This document shows positions 1 through 8,404 of a stretch of 64,000 bases of DNA, piece after piece. The notes under the pieces are model-generated. The model made no database searches. It saw only the letters and a list, made by a program, of their open reading frames with translations, and was not told where the DNA came from. Origin of the DNA: Azospirillum picis (GTDB lineage: Bacteria; Pseudomonadota; Alphaproteobacteria; Azospirillales; Azospirillaceae); the NCBI RefSeq assembly GCF_017876115.1, contig NZ_JAGINO010000002.1, positions 372,001-436,000 on the forward strand. The letters run 5' to 3'. The first letter of the stretch is position 1; each line of letters opens with the position of its first letter. Made by a program: the position numbers and the translations under genes.

Positions 1-49
1 ATTTCCAAAGAAACGCTTAGGCGCACCCTTTTCCGAGAGGAGCATTCCC

Positions 50-343
50 ATGGCTGAGTTCCTGACCGGCACCACCCGCGGCGGCCAGAGCTGGACCCCG
101 AAGTTCGTCCAATCCATCGATCAGAAGCAGTGCATCGGCTGCGGCCGCTGCTTCAAGGTTTGCGGGCGCGGCGTGCTCGACATGATCGGCCTCACCGAGG
201 ACGGCGACATCGTCGACGCCTTCGACGACGAGGCCGAGAAGAAGATCATGACGGTCAAGGAGGCGGCCAACTGCATCGGCTGCGAGAGCTGCTCCAAGGT
301 CTGCTCGAAGAGCTGCATCAGCCATGCGCCGGTGGCGGCGTAG
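50..343 (+). CDS. fdxB: Ferredoxin III, nif-type (2x[4Fe-4S])
   Basis: This 97-aa protein carries two ferredoxin cysteine sets. The first is C28, C31, C34, C38 (CIGCGRCFKVC). The second is C75, C78, C81, C85 (CIGCESCSKVC), followed by C89. That layout and length match the nif-specific ferredoxin III family, small soluble electron carriers usually encoded inside nitrogen fixation clusters. A strong ribosome site (GAGAGGAG, 36-43) precedes the ATG. No other nif gene is visible, so the rest of a nif cluster probably lies to the left of base 1; this is inference. The gene is followed by a palindromic repeat and then by the convergent gshA gene. Confidence 0.88.
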   Translation: MAEFLTGTTRGGQSWTPKFVQSIDQKQCIGCGRCFKVCGRGVLDMIGLTEDGDIVDAFDDEAEKKIMTVKEAANCIGCESCSKVCSKSCISHAPVAA

Positions 344-351
344 GGGCAGAT

Positions 352-466
352 TTAGACCCCCACCTATCCTCCCCCGCTGGGCGGGGGAGGGACTGCCGCC
401 ACTTTCCCGAAGAAGCGCTTATCCCCCTCCCCCGCCCAGCGGGGAAGGGTCGGGGTGGGGGTCTAA
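352..466. repeat. Family A palindromic repeat, copy 1 (full)
   Basis: The ends form a perfect 13-bp inverted repeat, TTAGACCCCCACC (352-364) against GGTGGGGGTCTAA (454-466). Inside are two GC-rich hairpins (CCTCCCCCGC/GCGGGGGAGG) flanking GGGACTGCCGCC. It fills the gap between the convergent fdxB and gshA genes, where it could stop transcripts from both sides. Related copies lie near 28.7, 34.9, 42.8 and 62.2 kb. Confidence 0.8.
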
Positions 467-487
467 CCTTCCCCCACCAGCGAACAC

Positions 488-1852
488 TCAGTAGGCATAC
501 TCCTTGAACACCGGGTCGACGCTGCCGCCCCACGGGCCGTGGAACTTCTCCAGCAGCTCGTCGGCCGGGCTGCGGTTGCTCTCGGCGATGACCTGCAGGG
601 TGTCGAGGAAGTGGGTCTCGTCGTCGCCCCAGTTGTCGTTGCGGGCGCGGCGGGCCAGGCCGTCGCGGGCGATCGCCACCACCTCCAGCGCGACGTCGCG
701 CACCGTCCGGCCGCGGAAGCCGGTGTGCAGGCCGGTCCGCGGCACTTCGGCGCGCAGGTGGGCGCGCTCGTCCGCCGTCCAGTCCTTGACCAGGTCCCAG
801 GCGGCGTCCAGCGCCACCTGGTCGTAGAGCAGCCCGACCCACAGCGCCGGCAGGGCGCACAGGCTGCGCCACGGACCGCCGTCGGCGCCGCGCATCTCCA
901 GGTACTTCTTCAGCCGCACTTCCGGGAAGGCGGTGGTGGTGTGGTCGGCCCAGTCGGTCAGCAGCGGCACCTCGCCGGGAAGCGCCGGCAGCCGGCCGTC
1001 CAGGAAGTCGCGGAAGGACTGGCCGGCGGCGTCGATGTAGGTGCCGTCGCGGTAGACGAAGTACATCGGGGTGTCGAGCAGATACTCGACGTAACGCTCG
1101 AAGCCGAAGCCGTCCTCGAAGACGAAGGGGATGTCGCCGGTGCGGTCCGGGTCGGTATCGGTCCAGATGTGGCTGCGGAAGCTCTGGAAGCCGTTCGGAC
1201 GGCCCTCGGTGAAGGGCGAGTTGGCGAACAGCGCGGTGGCGATCGGCTGCAGGGCCAGCGACACCCGGAACTTCTTCACCATGTCGGCTTCGGAGGCGTA
1301 GTCCAGGTTCACCTGCACGGTGCAGGTCCGCGTCATCATGTCGAGACCGAGCGAGCCGACCTTCGGCATGTAGTCGCGCATGATCTTGTAGCGGCCCTTG
1401 GGCATCCACGGGATCTCGTCGCGCCGCCACTTCGGCTGGAAGCCCAGCCCCATCATGGCGATGCCCAGCTCGGCCCCGACCTCCTTCACCTGGCGCAGGT
1501 GGCGGTGCACCTCCGCACAGGTCTGGTGCAGGGTCTCCAGCGGCGCGCCGGACAGCTCGACCTGCCCGCCCGGCTCCAGCGTGATGTTGGCGTTGTCCTG
1601 GACCAGCGCGATGACCTTGCCGTTCTCCTCCACCGGCTGCCAGCCGAACCGGGTCAGCCGGGTCAGCAGCTCGCCGATGCCGTCCGGCCCGTCATAGGGC
1701 AGCGGCCGCAGGTCGGAGGTGCGGTAGGCGAATTTCTCGTGCTCCGTCCCGATGCGCCAGTCGGCGGCCGGTTTGCAGCCGGACTCGAGATAGGCCACCA
1801 GTTGCCGGCGGTCGGTGACGGGTTCGCCGCGCGTGGTCGGGGGTGCGGACAT
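488..1852 (-). CDS. gshA: Glutamate-cysteine ligase
   Basis: This 454-aa protein belongs to the glutamate-cysteine ligase type found in alphaproteobacteria and plants (GCS2-like fold). It joins glutamate and cysteine with ATP in the first step of glutathione synthesis in the cytosol. Family features visible are GTEHEKF near residue 36, the [18 protein letters not shown] segment, and [11 protein letters not shown] in the middle. The length is normal for this type (about 450 aa). The ATG at 1852 has a GAGAGAC stretch upstream. It sits downstream of rsmE on the same strand with a 36-nt gap, so the two may be cotranscribed. Confidence 0.9.
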   Translation of the reverse strand: MSAPPTTRGEPVTDRRQLVAYLESGCKPAADWRIGTEHEKFAYRTSDLRPLPYDGPDGIGELLTRLTRFGWQPVEENGKVIALVQDNANITLEPGGQVELSGAPLETLHQTCAEVHRHLRQVKEVGAELGIAMMGLGFQPKWRRDEIPWMPKGRYKIMRDYMPKVGSLGLDMMTRTCTVQVNLDYASEADMVKKFRVSLALQPIATALFANSPFTEGRPNGFQSFRSHIWTDTDPDRTGDIPFVFEDGFGFERYVEYLLDTPMYFVYRDGTYIDAAGQSFRDFLDGRLPALPGEVPLLTDWADHTTTAFPEVRLKKYLEMRGADGGPWRSLCALPALWVGLLYDQVALDAAWDLVKDWTADERAHLRAEVPRTGLHTGFRGRTVRDVALEVVAIARDGLARRARNDNWGDDETHFLDTLQVIAESNRSPADELLEKFHGPWGGSVDPVFKEYAY

Positions 1853-1888
1853 GAAGTCTCTCGCGGGAAGTGGACGGAGGGCGGCCGG

Positions 1889-2701
1889 TCAGTCAGCGGA
1901 GGGCTGGCCGGGCGGTGAGTGGGCCGGCGCGCGGAAAGGCGGGCGCCGGTCGCTTCCCCCGGCAGTCCAGTCCCCGGCCAAGGACTGCCAGCAAGCCAGC
2001 GCCGCCACCACGGCCGTGTCGGCCCGCAGGATGCGCGGACCCAATCCCACCGGAACAACAAAGGGGAGTTTGACGAGTTCGTCAAGTTCCGACTGGTCGA
2101 AGCCGCCCTCCGGCCCGACCAGCAGCGCGGCGGGGCCGGAGGCGCCCGGCGCGTCCCGCAGCACCTCGGCGAAGGGGCGGGCCATCCCGGCCTCCGCGCA
2201 CAGGTAGAGGCGCCGCTCCGCCGGCCAGCCGGCCAGCACCCGGTCGAGCGGCAGCGGATCGCCCATCTCCGGCACGCCGAGCCGCTCGCACTGTTCGGCC
2301 GCCTCCACCGCGTTGGCGCGCAGCCGGTCGAGGTTGACCCGGTTGGGGTCGGTGCGGCGGGTGAAGACCGGCCAGAGGCGGGACACGCCCATCTCCGTCG
2401 CCTTCTCGGCGACGAAGTCGATCCGCCCCTTCTTCAGCGGCGCGAACAGCAGCCAGAGGTCGGGGGTGGTGTCCTGCCCGCGCCGCTGCTCGGCGACGGT
2501 CAGCGAGCACCAGCCCTTGCCGAAGCCGTCGATCGCCGCGCGCCACTCGCCGTCGCGGCCGTTGAACACCGCGACCGAATCGCCGCGGTCCAGGCGCAGG
2601 ACATGGCGCAGGAAATGGGCGCGCTCATGGTCGAGGCCAACCGACTGGCCATCGGCCAGGGGGCTGTCGACATAGAGGCGGGTCTTGATCGGGTCGGCCA
2701 T
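1889..2701 (-). CDS. rsmE: 16S rRNA (uracil-1498-N3)-methyltransferase
   Basis: This 270-aa SPOUT-class methyltransferase methylates U1498 of 16S rRNA. An N-terminal PUA-like region (HFLRHVLRLDRGDSVAVFNG) is followed by the catalytic knotted domain with LLVGPEGGFDQSE and the C-terminal signature GLGPRILRADTAVVAAL, both diagnostic of RsmE. Length and order match the family. It is on the same strand as gshA and just upstream of it. Confidence 0.93.
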   Translation of the reverse strand: MADPIKTRLYVDSPLADGQSVGLDHERAHFLRHVLRLDRGDSVAVFNGRDGEWRAAIDGFGKGWCSLTVAEQRRGQDTTPDLWLLFAPLKKGRIDFVAEKATEMGVSRLWPVFTRRTDPNRVNLDRLRANAVEAAEQCERLGVPEMGDPLPLDRVLAGWPAERRLYLCAEAGMARPFAEVLRDAPGASGPAALLVGPEGGFDQSELDELVKLPFVVPVGLGPRILRADTAVVAALACWQSLAGDWTAGGSDRRPPFRAPAHSPPGQPSAD

Positions 2702-2787
2702 GGCTGTCGTCTCCGCGGGGGGCGCGCAGACTATAGCCGTCAGCCGGCAGCCAAGTCAGCAGGGCAGCGGGAGCAAGGCAGCGGGGG

Positions 2788-3180
2788 TCAGCCCGGCCCG
2801 GCAAGCAGGGCGTCGATCTTGCGGCGCAGATCGTTGGGCTGGACCGGCTTGTGCAGGATCGTCACCTGTTCGGCCTTCGCGGCGGCCATCAGCTCCGGAC
2901 CGGTGTCTCCGGTCAGGATGATCGCCGGCACCTCGGCCTTGCAGACCTCGCGCACCGCGCGGATCGCGGAGATGCCCGACCAGCCGTCGCGCAGGCGGTA
3001 ATCGGACAGGATCACATCTGGAGCCGATCCGGCGGGGAGCCTCGCCAGCACGGTCTCGACGTCTTCAGCGGCGAGCACCCGGTATCCCCAGGTATCCAGC
3101 ATGATTTCCATTCCGGCCAGGATGATCGACTCGTCGTCGATCACGACGGCGAAACGATCCGCTGTTGCGCTCATGTCCAT
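2788..3180 (-). CDS. Stand-alone response regulator receiver protein
   Basis: A 130-aa protein made of one CheY-like receiver domain and no output domain. The acidic pair is D15-D16 (VIDDE), the predicted phospho-acceptor is D60 (ILSDYRL), the switch Thr is T90 (LTGDT) and the conserved Lys is K111 (LHKPVQP). I chose the ATG at 3180 (MDMSATADR) because receiver homology starts a few residues later; a longer reading to 3258 adds an unlikely leader. No kinase gene is adjacent, so its partner is unknown. It is divergent from ubiA. Confidence 0.85.
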   Translation of the reverse strand: MDMSATADRFAVVIDDESIILAGMEIMLDTWGYRVLAAEDVETVLARLPAGSAPDVILSDYRLRDGWSGISAIRAVREVCKAEVPAIILTGDTGPELMAAAKAEQVTILHKPVQPNDLRRKIDALLAGPG

Positions 3181-3384
3181 CGATGGTTGCGATTCGCTGA
3201 AGTTGTGCCGAATAAACAGTATTGGTGCGATTTTGGCGGGCGCAAGCCCTACGAGCACAATGTCACAGCGATCCGTCTTGCCTTCCCCCAGGCCAGTGGC
3301 GCTTGCCGGCCGAACAGCCGCCCGATACCTTCGCCCCGATCACCGTTCACCCTTCTTCCATAGCACAGCGGAAACGCCGCCGTC

Positions 3385-4332
3385 ATGCCCACCCCCATTC
3401 CCGGTCCCGGCATTCCACAGCCGGGCTTCACGGACATCCGACAGAACGGCTGGGTCGCCCGATTGGTCCCGGCCCGCCTGCGGCCTTATGTCACGCTGGC
3501 GCGGCTCGACCGTCCGATCGGCACCTGGCTGCTGCTGTTCCCGTGCTGGTGGAGCGTCGCGCTGGCCATGCCGCAGCCCTTCCGGAACTGGCCGACGCTC
3601 CTGTGGCTGATGGCGCTGTTCGCGGTCGGGGCGGTGCTGATGCGCGGTGCCGGTTGCACGGTCAACGACATCCTGGACCGCAAGTTCGATGCGATGGTGG
3701 AGCGCACCCGGTCGCGCCCGATCCCGTCTGGACAGGTGTCGGTCCGACAGGCGCTGGTTTTCCTGGGACTCCAGTTGCTGGTGTCGCTGCTGATCCTGGT
3801 GCAACTGGGGACCACCGCCATCGGGCTCGGCGTCCTGTCGCTGGCGCTGGTCTTCACCTATCCGCTGATGAAGCGCATCACCTGGTGGCCGCAGGCGTTT
3901 CTCGGCCTGACCTTCAACTGGGGCGCCCTGATGGGCTGGGCGGCGGTGCAGGACGAGGTCGGTTGGCCGGCCCTGGTGCTGTACGCGACGGGCGTCGCCT
4001 GGACGCTCGGCTACGACACCATCTATGCCCACCAGGACAAGGAGGACGACGCGCGGATCGGCGTCAAGTCGACGGCGCTGCGGCTCGGCGACCAAAGCAA
4101 GATCTGGATCTACGGCTTCTATACGCTGACCTATGCCGGGATCGGCATCAGCGGCAGGCTCGCTGGGCTGGGCGGGCTGTTCCTGCCGGTGCTGTCGCTG
4201 GCCTGCCTGCAACTGGCCTGGCAGGTCGCCACATGGCGGCCCGACGACCAGGGGGATTGCCTGGACAAGTTCAAGTCGAACCGCTGGTTCGGCTGGCTGG
4301 TACTGGCGGCGATCCTGGCCGGGAAGCTCTGA
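3385..4332 (+). CDS. ubiA: 4-hydroxybenzoate polyprenyltransferase
   Basis: A 315-aa integral membrane prenyltransferase that attaches the polyprenyl tail to 4-hydroxybenzoate in ubiquinone synthesis. The first Asp-rich motif is NDILDRKFD (about residues 94-102), followed by RTRSRPIPSG. The second is YDTIYAHQDKEDD (about 225-237). DRPIGTWLLLFPCWWS near residue 42 is typical of UbiA. Several hydrophobic segments fill the rest, as expected for the eight- to nine-helix family. The N-terminal leader of about 30 residues is slightly long. Confidence 0.94.
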   Translation: MPTPIPGPGIPQPGFTDIRQNGWVARLVPARLRPYVTLARLDRPIGTWLLLFPCWWSVALAMPQPFRNWPTLLWLMALFAVGAVLMRGAGCTVNDILDRKFDAMVERTRSRPIPSGQVSVRQALVFLGLQLLVSLLILVQLGTTAIGLGVLSLALVFTYPLMKRITWWPQAFLGLTFNWGALMGWAAVQDEVGWPALVLYATGVAWTLGYDTIYAHQDKEDDARIGVKSTALRLGDQSKIWIYGFYTLTYAGIGISGRLAGLGGLFLPVLSLACLQLAWQVATWRPDDQGDCLDKFKSNRWFGWLVLAAILAGKL

Positions 4333-4786
4333 CGACGGATTCCCCGGCGATGGATTTGGGCGATGGATTTGAGGGGCCGTTGGGATTTGGCGCCCGCCCC
4401 GCTGTCCGCCACCCGATCGCGCGAGCCGGCCCCCTCCCCGACCTTTCTCCGCTTTCGCGGAAGAGGAGCATGTGAGACGGGTTCGGAGACCCGGCACCGC
4501 CGGACCGGATGGGAAGCAACAGGACGGGGGCCGTCCCGTCCCGGAATTCCGGAAAAGCCCGCTCAGCACTCGTGGGAATCCGCTCGCGGCAATCGGTGAA
4601 CCGGGCGACGGAGTTCGTGAAGCCTGCGGCCGGGAGCGACCGTGCGGGGGCACGGGCCGGCACCGCGCCGCTCTTGCGGAGACCAGTGGGCATCATCAAT
4701 GACCGCTGGTTTAGGACCGCCGGGATGCCAGGATCTCCGAACCTCTTACACAGCTCGGCGCGCTCGAAAATCCTGCGAACGCTGCT
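4333..4786. other. Gene-free stretch after ubiA
   Basis: Between ubiA and the first family B repeat I see no convincing gene. It holds a weak family A-like hairpin (about 4430-4470, CTTTCTCCGCTTTCGCGGAAGAGGAG) and otherwise unremarkable GC-rich sequence. Short open frames here have no coding-like composition or recognisable motif. Confidence 0.5.
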
Positions 4787-4892
4787 TAGAGTCTGTCAGA
4801 TGCTCATTGAAGCCTCTGACAGACTCTAGCCTTTTGTCTTTCCCGTATGATTCACGGTTCGAGCGTGTCCGCTTGAACCGATCACACTCTAG
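4787..4892. repeat. Family B palindromic repeat, copy 1 (two hairpins)
   Basis: The first hairpin is a perfect 14-bp inverted repeat, TAGAGTCTGTCAGA (4787-4800) against TCTGACAGACTCTA (4815-4828). A T-rich linker (CCTTTTGTCTTTCC) leads to a second hairpin around GGTTCGAGCG / CGCTTGAACC (about 4856-4879), ending GATCACACTCTAG. The TAG stop of the minus-strand lipoprotein gene lies inside the repeat end. Related copies are at 7001-7103 and 7862-7927. Confidence 0.82.
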
Positions 4893-5320
4893 AAGGGGAG
4901 AGAGGAACCACAGCCTGCGACGCTCGAACGTACAATGACGTCTTGGCGATCGACTCTGATCGTCACCCTGCACGCCGTGTAGGTCCGCTCGTTCTGGTAA
5001 TTTTCGACCACAATCGGCCGGCCCTGCGACGTGTCCACGTAGCCACCGGCCGGGCGGGTCACGTCATAGTATCCCGTATCTCTCTGCCAGATATAGGTGA
5101 TCGTCCCATCGGCATTCCGATCCATATCGGGAGGGAACGCATCGGCAATGATGGCGGGGGGAGGCCTGGGGTATATCGGCGCTCCCATGATCGGATCAAG
5201 CCGCGCCCTGGCTTCCGCCAGGGTTTTCCCCTTCAGCGAGTTAACCACTTCGCCTTCGCGGCTGGTGGTGATACAGCCGCTCAAGAGGACAAGAAACAGA
5301 AGCAAGCTCTTCTTTGGCAT
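4889..5320 (-). CDS. Small predicted lipoprotein of unknown function
   Basis: I do not recognise the family. The 143-aa product starts MPKKSLLLFLVLLSGC, a lipoprotein signal with lipobox LLSGC and lipidation at C16, so it should be anchored in a membrane and face the periplasm. The mature part (LAEARARLDPIMGAP, then TYIWQRDTGYYDV) somewhat resembles small outer-membrane SmpA/OmlA-like or YjfI-like lipoproteins, but I cannot assign it. Two Cys near the C terminus (TACRVTI, VAGCGSS) could form a disulfide. GC content looks lower than in the neighbours, which suggests later acquisition. I chose the ATG at 5320 because it gives a proper signal peptide. Confidence 0.72.
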   Translation of the reverse strand: MPKKSLLLFLVLLSGCITTSREGEVVNSLKGKTLAEARARLDPIMGAPIYPRPPPAIIADAFPPDMDRNADGTITYIWQRDTGYYDVTRPAGGYVDTSQGRPIVVENYQNERTYTACRVTIRVDRQDVIVRSSVAGCGSSLPF

Positions 5321-5355
5321 CGGCTTGGCCTCCACCACGACGTTCGAAGAAACGC

Positions 5356-6207
5356 TCAGCGTTCGTTCCGGTCGGCGAGCTGGGCGACGGAATTGCCGGC
5401 TCCCGGCTTGCGGGACGGAGGGGCGCCATGCCGGATGGTCGGAAGGGCGGCGACCTCGGTGGTCGCGGCCGGCGCGGCGTGCGAGGCGCCGGGCTTGCGG
5501 GACGGCAGCACGGCGACGTCGGTGCGCTGCGGCCTCTGCGGGGCGTGCGACGCGACGACCGTGGCGGAGTGCGACTTGCCGCGATTGCGGGCGGACACTG
5601 TCACGCCCTTCTGCGGGTGCAGCGACGCCTCGACGATGCGCGGGCCATCGCCCGCCTTCCCGCGGCCGCGCGGCGCGCTGCTGAAGCCATGGTCCATGCC
5701 GCGGTCGCCGGCATCCAGCATCCGGTTTTCGCGCGACTCAGACTCGTCCCCGTCCTCCGGCATGATGAAGCCGTAGGCGGCGTAGACGCGCAGGCCGAGT
5801 TGGTCGGTCGGCTCGTGCCAGACGCGGACGGAGGACCAGTCGTTGTTCTTGGAAACGTCGACAACGCGCATGCCGCGCTGGAGGCCGTCGCCGGCGATCC
5901 AGGTGTGGTCGACCTCGATGGTGCGGCGGTCGATCACCGCGCTGACCAGGGAGACGTGGCCGCGGCGCATGATGCCGGTGCGCTTGAAGACGAGGACGGA
6001 GCCGATGCTGGGGCGGTGCTCGCGGTCGTACCTGCCGGCCGCATGGTCCCACCAGGTCCAGGCATCGCCGCGGATGGTGAAATCGGAGAGCGAGCGGACG
6101 GTACGCACGCAATCGCCGTCTTGTGCGGCGGCCGTCGACACGGTAAGGGGGCTCAGCGCGATCAAAGCCGCAAACGAAAGGCCGATGGCGGTTCCCCTCT
6201 GCCGCAT
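5356..6207 (-). CDS. Secreted CHAP-domain protein (NlpC/P60-like)
   Basis: A 283-aa protein with a signal peptide (about residues 1-28, ending TAAAQD) and an N-terminal CHAP domain. The likely catalytic Cys is C33 (GDCVRTV), the His is H84 (RRGHVSLVSAV), and a polar residue follows in EVDHTW (about 99-103). CHAP domains are cysteine amidases or endopeptidases that usually cut peptidoglycan. From about residue 160 the protein becomes a basic, low-complexity tail with a repeated PSRKPGA motif, perhaps for wall or polyanion binding. Substrate is not shown. It lies downstream of no obvious partner; the lipoprotein gene follows on the same strand. Confidence 0.75.
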   Translation of the reverse strand: MRQRGTAIGLSFAALIALSPLTVSTAAAQDGDCVRTVRSLSDFTIRGDAWTWWDHAAGRYDREHRPSIGSVLVFKRTGIMRRGHVSLVSAVIDRRTIEVDHTWIAGDGLQRGMRVVDVSKNNDWSSVRVWHEPTDQLGLRVYAAYGFIMPEDGDESESRENRMLDAGDRGMDHGFSSAPRGRGKAGDGPRIVEASLHPQKGVTVSARNRGKSHSATVVASHAPQRPQRTDVAVLPSRKPGASHAAPAATTEVAALPTIRHGAPPSRKPGAGNSVAQLADRNER

Positions 6208-6347
6208 GACTCCCCCAATCCCGTTGTGTTCCCTGTTGGAACGGGTAACACGGGTTTAGAGCTGTGTCTACACCGTTTGAATTATGTAACATTCATGGGC
6301 CGCCGACGGTCATCCCGCCAACAGCGGAGCTCCTTGGGAATCCTCGT

Positions 6348-7007
6348 ATGAACAACCAGTCGCCACATGATTTCGTCCGCGACAACACGACGCTGACGAC
6401 CACGCCGCTGTTGCCGGAAATCCAGCTTCATCTTGCTACCGAAGTGACTGCGCTCTGGCAAGCCACCGAGGAGACCTTGGCCGCCACGAATCTGCCGCCG
6501 CCTTACTGGGCTTTTGCCTGGCCCGGCGGCCAGGCGGTGGCGCGGCTTCTGCTCGACCGGCCCGAGCTGGTGGCCGGCAAGTCGGTGCTCGATTTTGCCG
6601 CAGGGACCGGGCTGGTCGGCATCGCCGCGGCCAGGGCCGGGGCGGCACGGGTGCAGTCCTGCGACATCGACCGCTTCGCCCTGTCCGCCATCGCCCTCAA
6701 CGCCGGGGCCAACGGTGTGGAGGTCAAGCCGGTCAGCGCCGATCTGGTCGACCGCCCGTTGCCGGGCATCGACGTCGTGCTGGCCGGCGACGTCTGCTAC
6801 GAGCGCCCGATGGCCGAACGGGTGACCGCATGGCTGCGCGGCGTCGCGGCCACCGGCACGCTGGTGCTGCTGGGCGACCCCGGCCGCGCCTACGTCCCGA
6901 CCAGCGGCATCGAGCGGGTCGGCGCCTACACCGTCCCAACCTCGCTGGAACTGGAGGACCGCGAGGCGCGCGACACCACCATCTGGCGCCTGCTGCCGGA
7001 CGCCTAG
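6348..7007 (+). CDS. Class I SAM methyltransferase, ETF-beta lysine methyltransferase type
   Basis: A 219-aa protein with PPYWAFAWPGG (about 51-61), SAM motif I VLDFAAGTGLVG (about 80-91), CDIDRFALSAIALNA, and GDVCYE followed by GDPGRAYVP. This set matches the METTL20/ETFBKMT group, whose bacterial members trimethylate lysines of electron-transfer flavoprotein beta. Substrate here is inferred from family likeness; a general protein lysine methyltransferase is the alternative. I chose the ATG at 6348, since the upstream reading from 6264 adds a non-homologous leader. The TAG stop is part of a family B repeat. Confidence 0.8.
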   Translation: MNNQSPHDFVRDNTTLTTTPLLPEIQLHLATEVTALWQATEETLAATNLPPPYWAFAWPGGQAVARLLLDRPELVAGKSVLDFAAGTGLVGIAAARAGAARVQSCDIDRFALSAIALNAGANGVEVKPVSADLVDRPLPGIDVVLAGDVCYERPMAERVTAWLRGVAATGTLVLLGDPGRAYVPTSGIERVGAYTVPTSLELEDREARDTTIWRLLPDA

Positions 7008-7103
7008 ACTCTGCCTGGTGCTTATTGACGCAACAGACAGAGTCTAGGCTTTTGGTTTTCCGTGTGTTCGTTTCAAGCGATACCGCTTGAAACGATCACA
7101 CTC
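7001..7103. repeat. Family B palindromic repeat, copy 2 (two hairpins)
   Basis: Hairpin one is CCTAGACTCTG (7001-7011) against CAGAGTCTAGG (7036-7046), followed by CTTTTGGTTTTCC. Hairpin two is CGTTTCAAGCG (7067-7077) against CGCTTGAAACG (7082-7092), ending GATCACACTCC. It begins over the methyltransferase stop codon and lies between convergent genes, so it may act as a two-way terminator. Confidence 0.82.
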
Positions 7104-7166
7104 CAGGCGCCCGGCCTTTCTATGGGCCGGCATTTCAACAGGCGGGCGTATCAAAGGACGGGCGTG

Positions 7167-7772
7167 TCAGCGGTTCAGCCGTGACACCGCCAGGCGCAGG
7201 TCCGCGAGGAAGGTGGGCTGTTCGACCAGTTGGCCGCGCAGCAGGTAGCTGGGATGGAAGGTCGGCACGACCTCCACCCCGTCCAGCAGGCGGCAGGGCA
7301 GGACCTTGCCGCGGAGCTGCATGATGCCGTTCTCGCCGGTCAGCGCCCAGGTCGGGGTGCGGCCGAGCGCCACGATGACCGATGGGCGGTAGTCGGCCAG
7401 GGTCGCGCGCAGGTGTTCGATCTCGCCGGCGAACTCGGCGAGCAACCGGTCCGAAGTGCCGAAGGCGCCCCAGCTTTCGTCGATCTCCCTGCCCTCCTTG
7501 CGGGCACGGGCGCGCGAGGCGAAGAAGTGGCCGACCTTGTTGCCGGGCGGCTGGTAGCGGAAGACGTTGGCGACGAGGCACTCCGCACGCTCGATCCCCA
7601 CCGCGGCCAGCGACTCGTCCAGCAGCTTGCCGCTGCGGCCGACGAAGGGCGTGCCCCGGCGGGCCTCCTCGGCCCCCGGCGCCTCGCCGACGATGGCGAG
7701 CCGCGGCCCGTCGACGGGCTTGGCCGGGAACTGGTAGTCGGCGAACGGCATATCGGTACGGAGATCGGTCAT
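7167..7772 (-). CDS. Uracil-DNA glycosylase superfamily protein lacking Fe-S cysteines
   Basis: A 201-aa protein with family 4-like UDG motifs: GEAPGAEE (29-36) with GTPFVG after it, NVFRYQPPGNK (69-79), and HPSYLLRG near residue 173. Family 4 enzymes remove uracil from DNA and normally hold a 4Fe-4S cluster. Here the cluster cysteines are missing, including the one usually in the NVxxCRPPxN motif, which is Tyr. It may be a cluster-free subgroup. The role in base excision repair is inferred. The ATG at 7772 follows a family B half-repeat located further upstream. Confidence 0.8.
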   Translation of the reverse strand: MTDLRTDMPFADYQFPAKPVDGPRLAIVGEAPGAEEARRGTPFVGRSGKLLDESLAAVGIERAECLVANVFRYQPPGNKVGHFFASRARARKEGREIDESWGAFGTSDRLLAEFAGEIEHLRATLADYRPSVIVALGRTPTWALTGENGIMQLRGKVLPCRLLDGVEVVPTFHPSYLLRGQLVEQPTFLADLRLAVSRLNR

Positions 7773-7861
7773 GGTCGGCTTCCATTTGGTCGAGCGAGGG
7801 GAGCAGGCGGACAGCCGGACTTGCCGGAGCGGGCGCCCGAACCCACCATTCCAGGCGGAAC

Positions 7862-7927
7862 TCTAAGTTTTTGGTTTTCCGCGTGATTCACGGTTCAGGC
7901 GGGTTCGCCCGAACCGATCACACTCCG
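7862..7927. repeat. Family B palindromic repeat, copy 3 (one hairpin)
   Basis: This copy has only the second half: TTTTTGGTTTTCCGCGTGATTC followed by CGGTTCAGGCG / CGCCCGAACCG (about 7890-7916) and GATCACACTCC. It lies between the divergent starts of the glycosylase and phhB genes. Confidence 0.75.
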
Positions 7928-7980
7928 GCCCGAGACCGCAAGCGCCACCATCAAGGGCCATCAACAAAGGAGAAACCGGA

Positions 7981-8391
7981 ATGACACCGCAAGCACCGTC
8001 GACACAGGATCTCGCCGCCAGGACCTGCGAGCCCTGCCGTGGCGGGATACCACCGATGGACCGCGCCATGGCCGCCTCCTACCTGGTCCAGGTTCCGGGC
8101 TGGGTCCTGAAGGAGGATCCCGACCGCATCGAGCGCGACTTCCGCTTCCCCGACTTCGCCCAGGCCCAGGCCTTCGCGTCCCAGGTCGGCACGCTCTGCG
8201 AGGCGGAGGGCCATCATGCCGAGATCCGCTACGGCTGGGGCCACTGCACCGTCGCCTTCTGGACCCACAAGATCAGGGGCCTGCACGAGAACGACTTCGT
8301 GATGGCCGCCAAGGTCAACGGTCTGGCCGACGCGCCCTACGTCCCCGCCGCGGTCGGCACCGAGCCGCCGCCCTACGTGCAGGAGGGGTGA
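7981..8391 (+). CDS. phhB: Pterin-4a-carbinolamine dehydratase
   Basis: A 136-aa protein of the PCD/DCoH family, which dehydrates 4a-hydroxytetrahydrobiopterin during aromatic amino acid hydroxylation. It shows the active-site segment EGHHAEIRYGWGHCTVAFWT and the following GLHENDFVMAAKVNGL. The N-terminal part (CEPCRGGIPPMD) is also typical. A ribosome site AAAGGAGAAA precedes the ATG. No phenylalanine hydroxylase gene is adjacent. The C-terminal tail is proline-rich and short. Confidence 0.9.
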   Translation: MTPQAPSTQDLAARTCEPCRGGIPPMDRAMAASYLVQVPGWVLKEDPDRIERDFRFPDFAQAQAFASQVGTLCEAEGHHAEIRYGWGHCTVAFWTHKIRGLHENDFVMAAKVNGLADAPYVPAAVGTEPPPYVQEG

Positions 8392-8404
8392 GGCCGGCGC
8401 GCCC

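Noticed and set aside
4746-4973. Small frames inside the first family B repeat
   Set aside because: They arise from the palindrome, overlap the lipoprotein gene and have no coding features.
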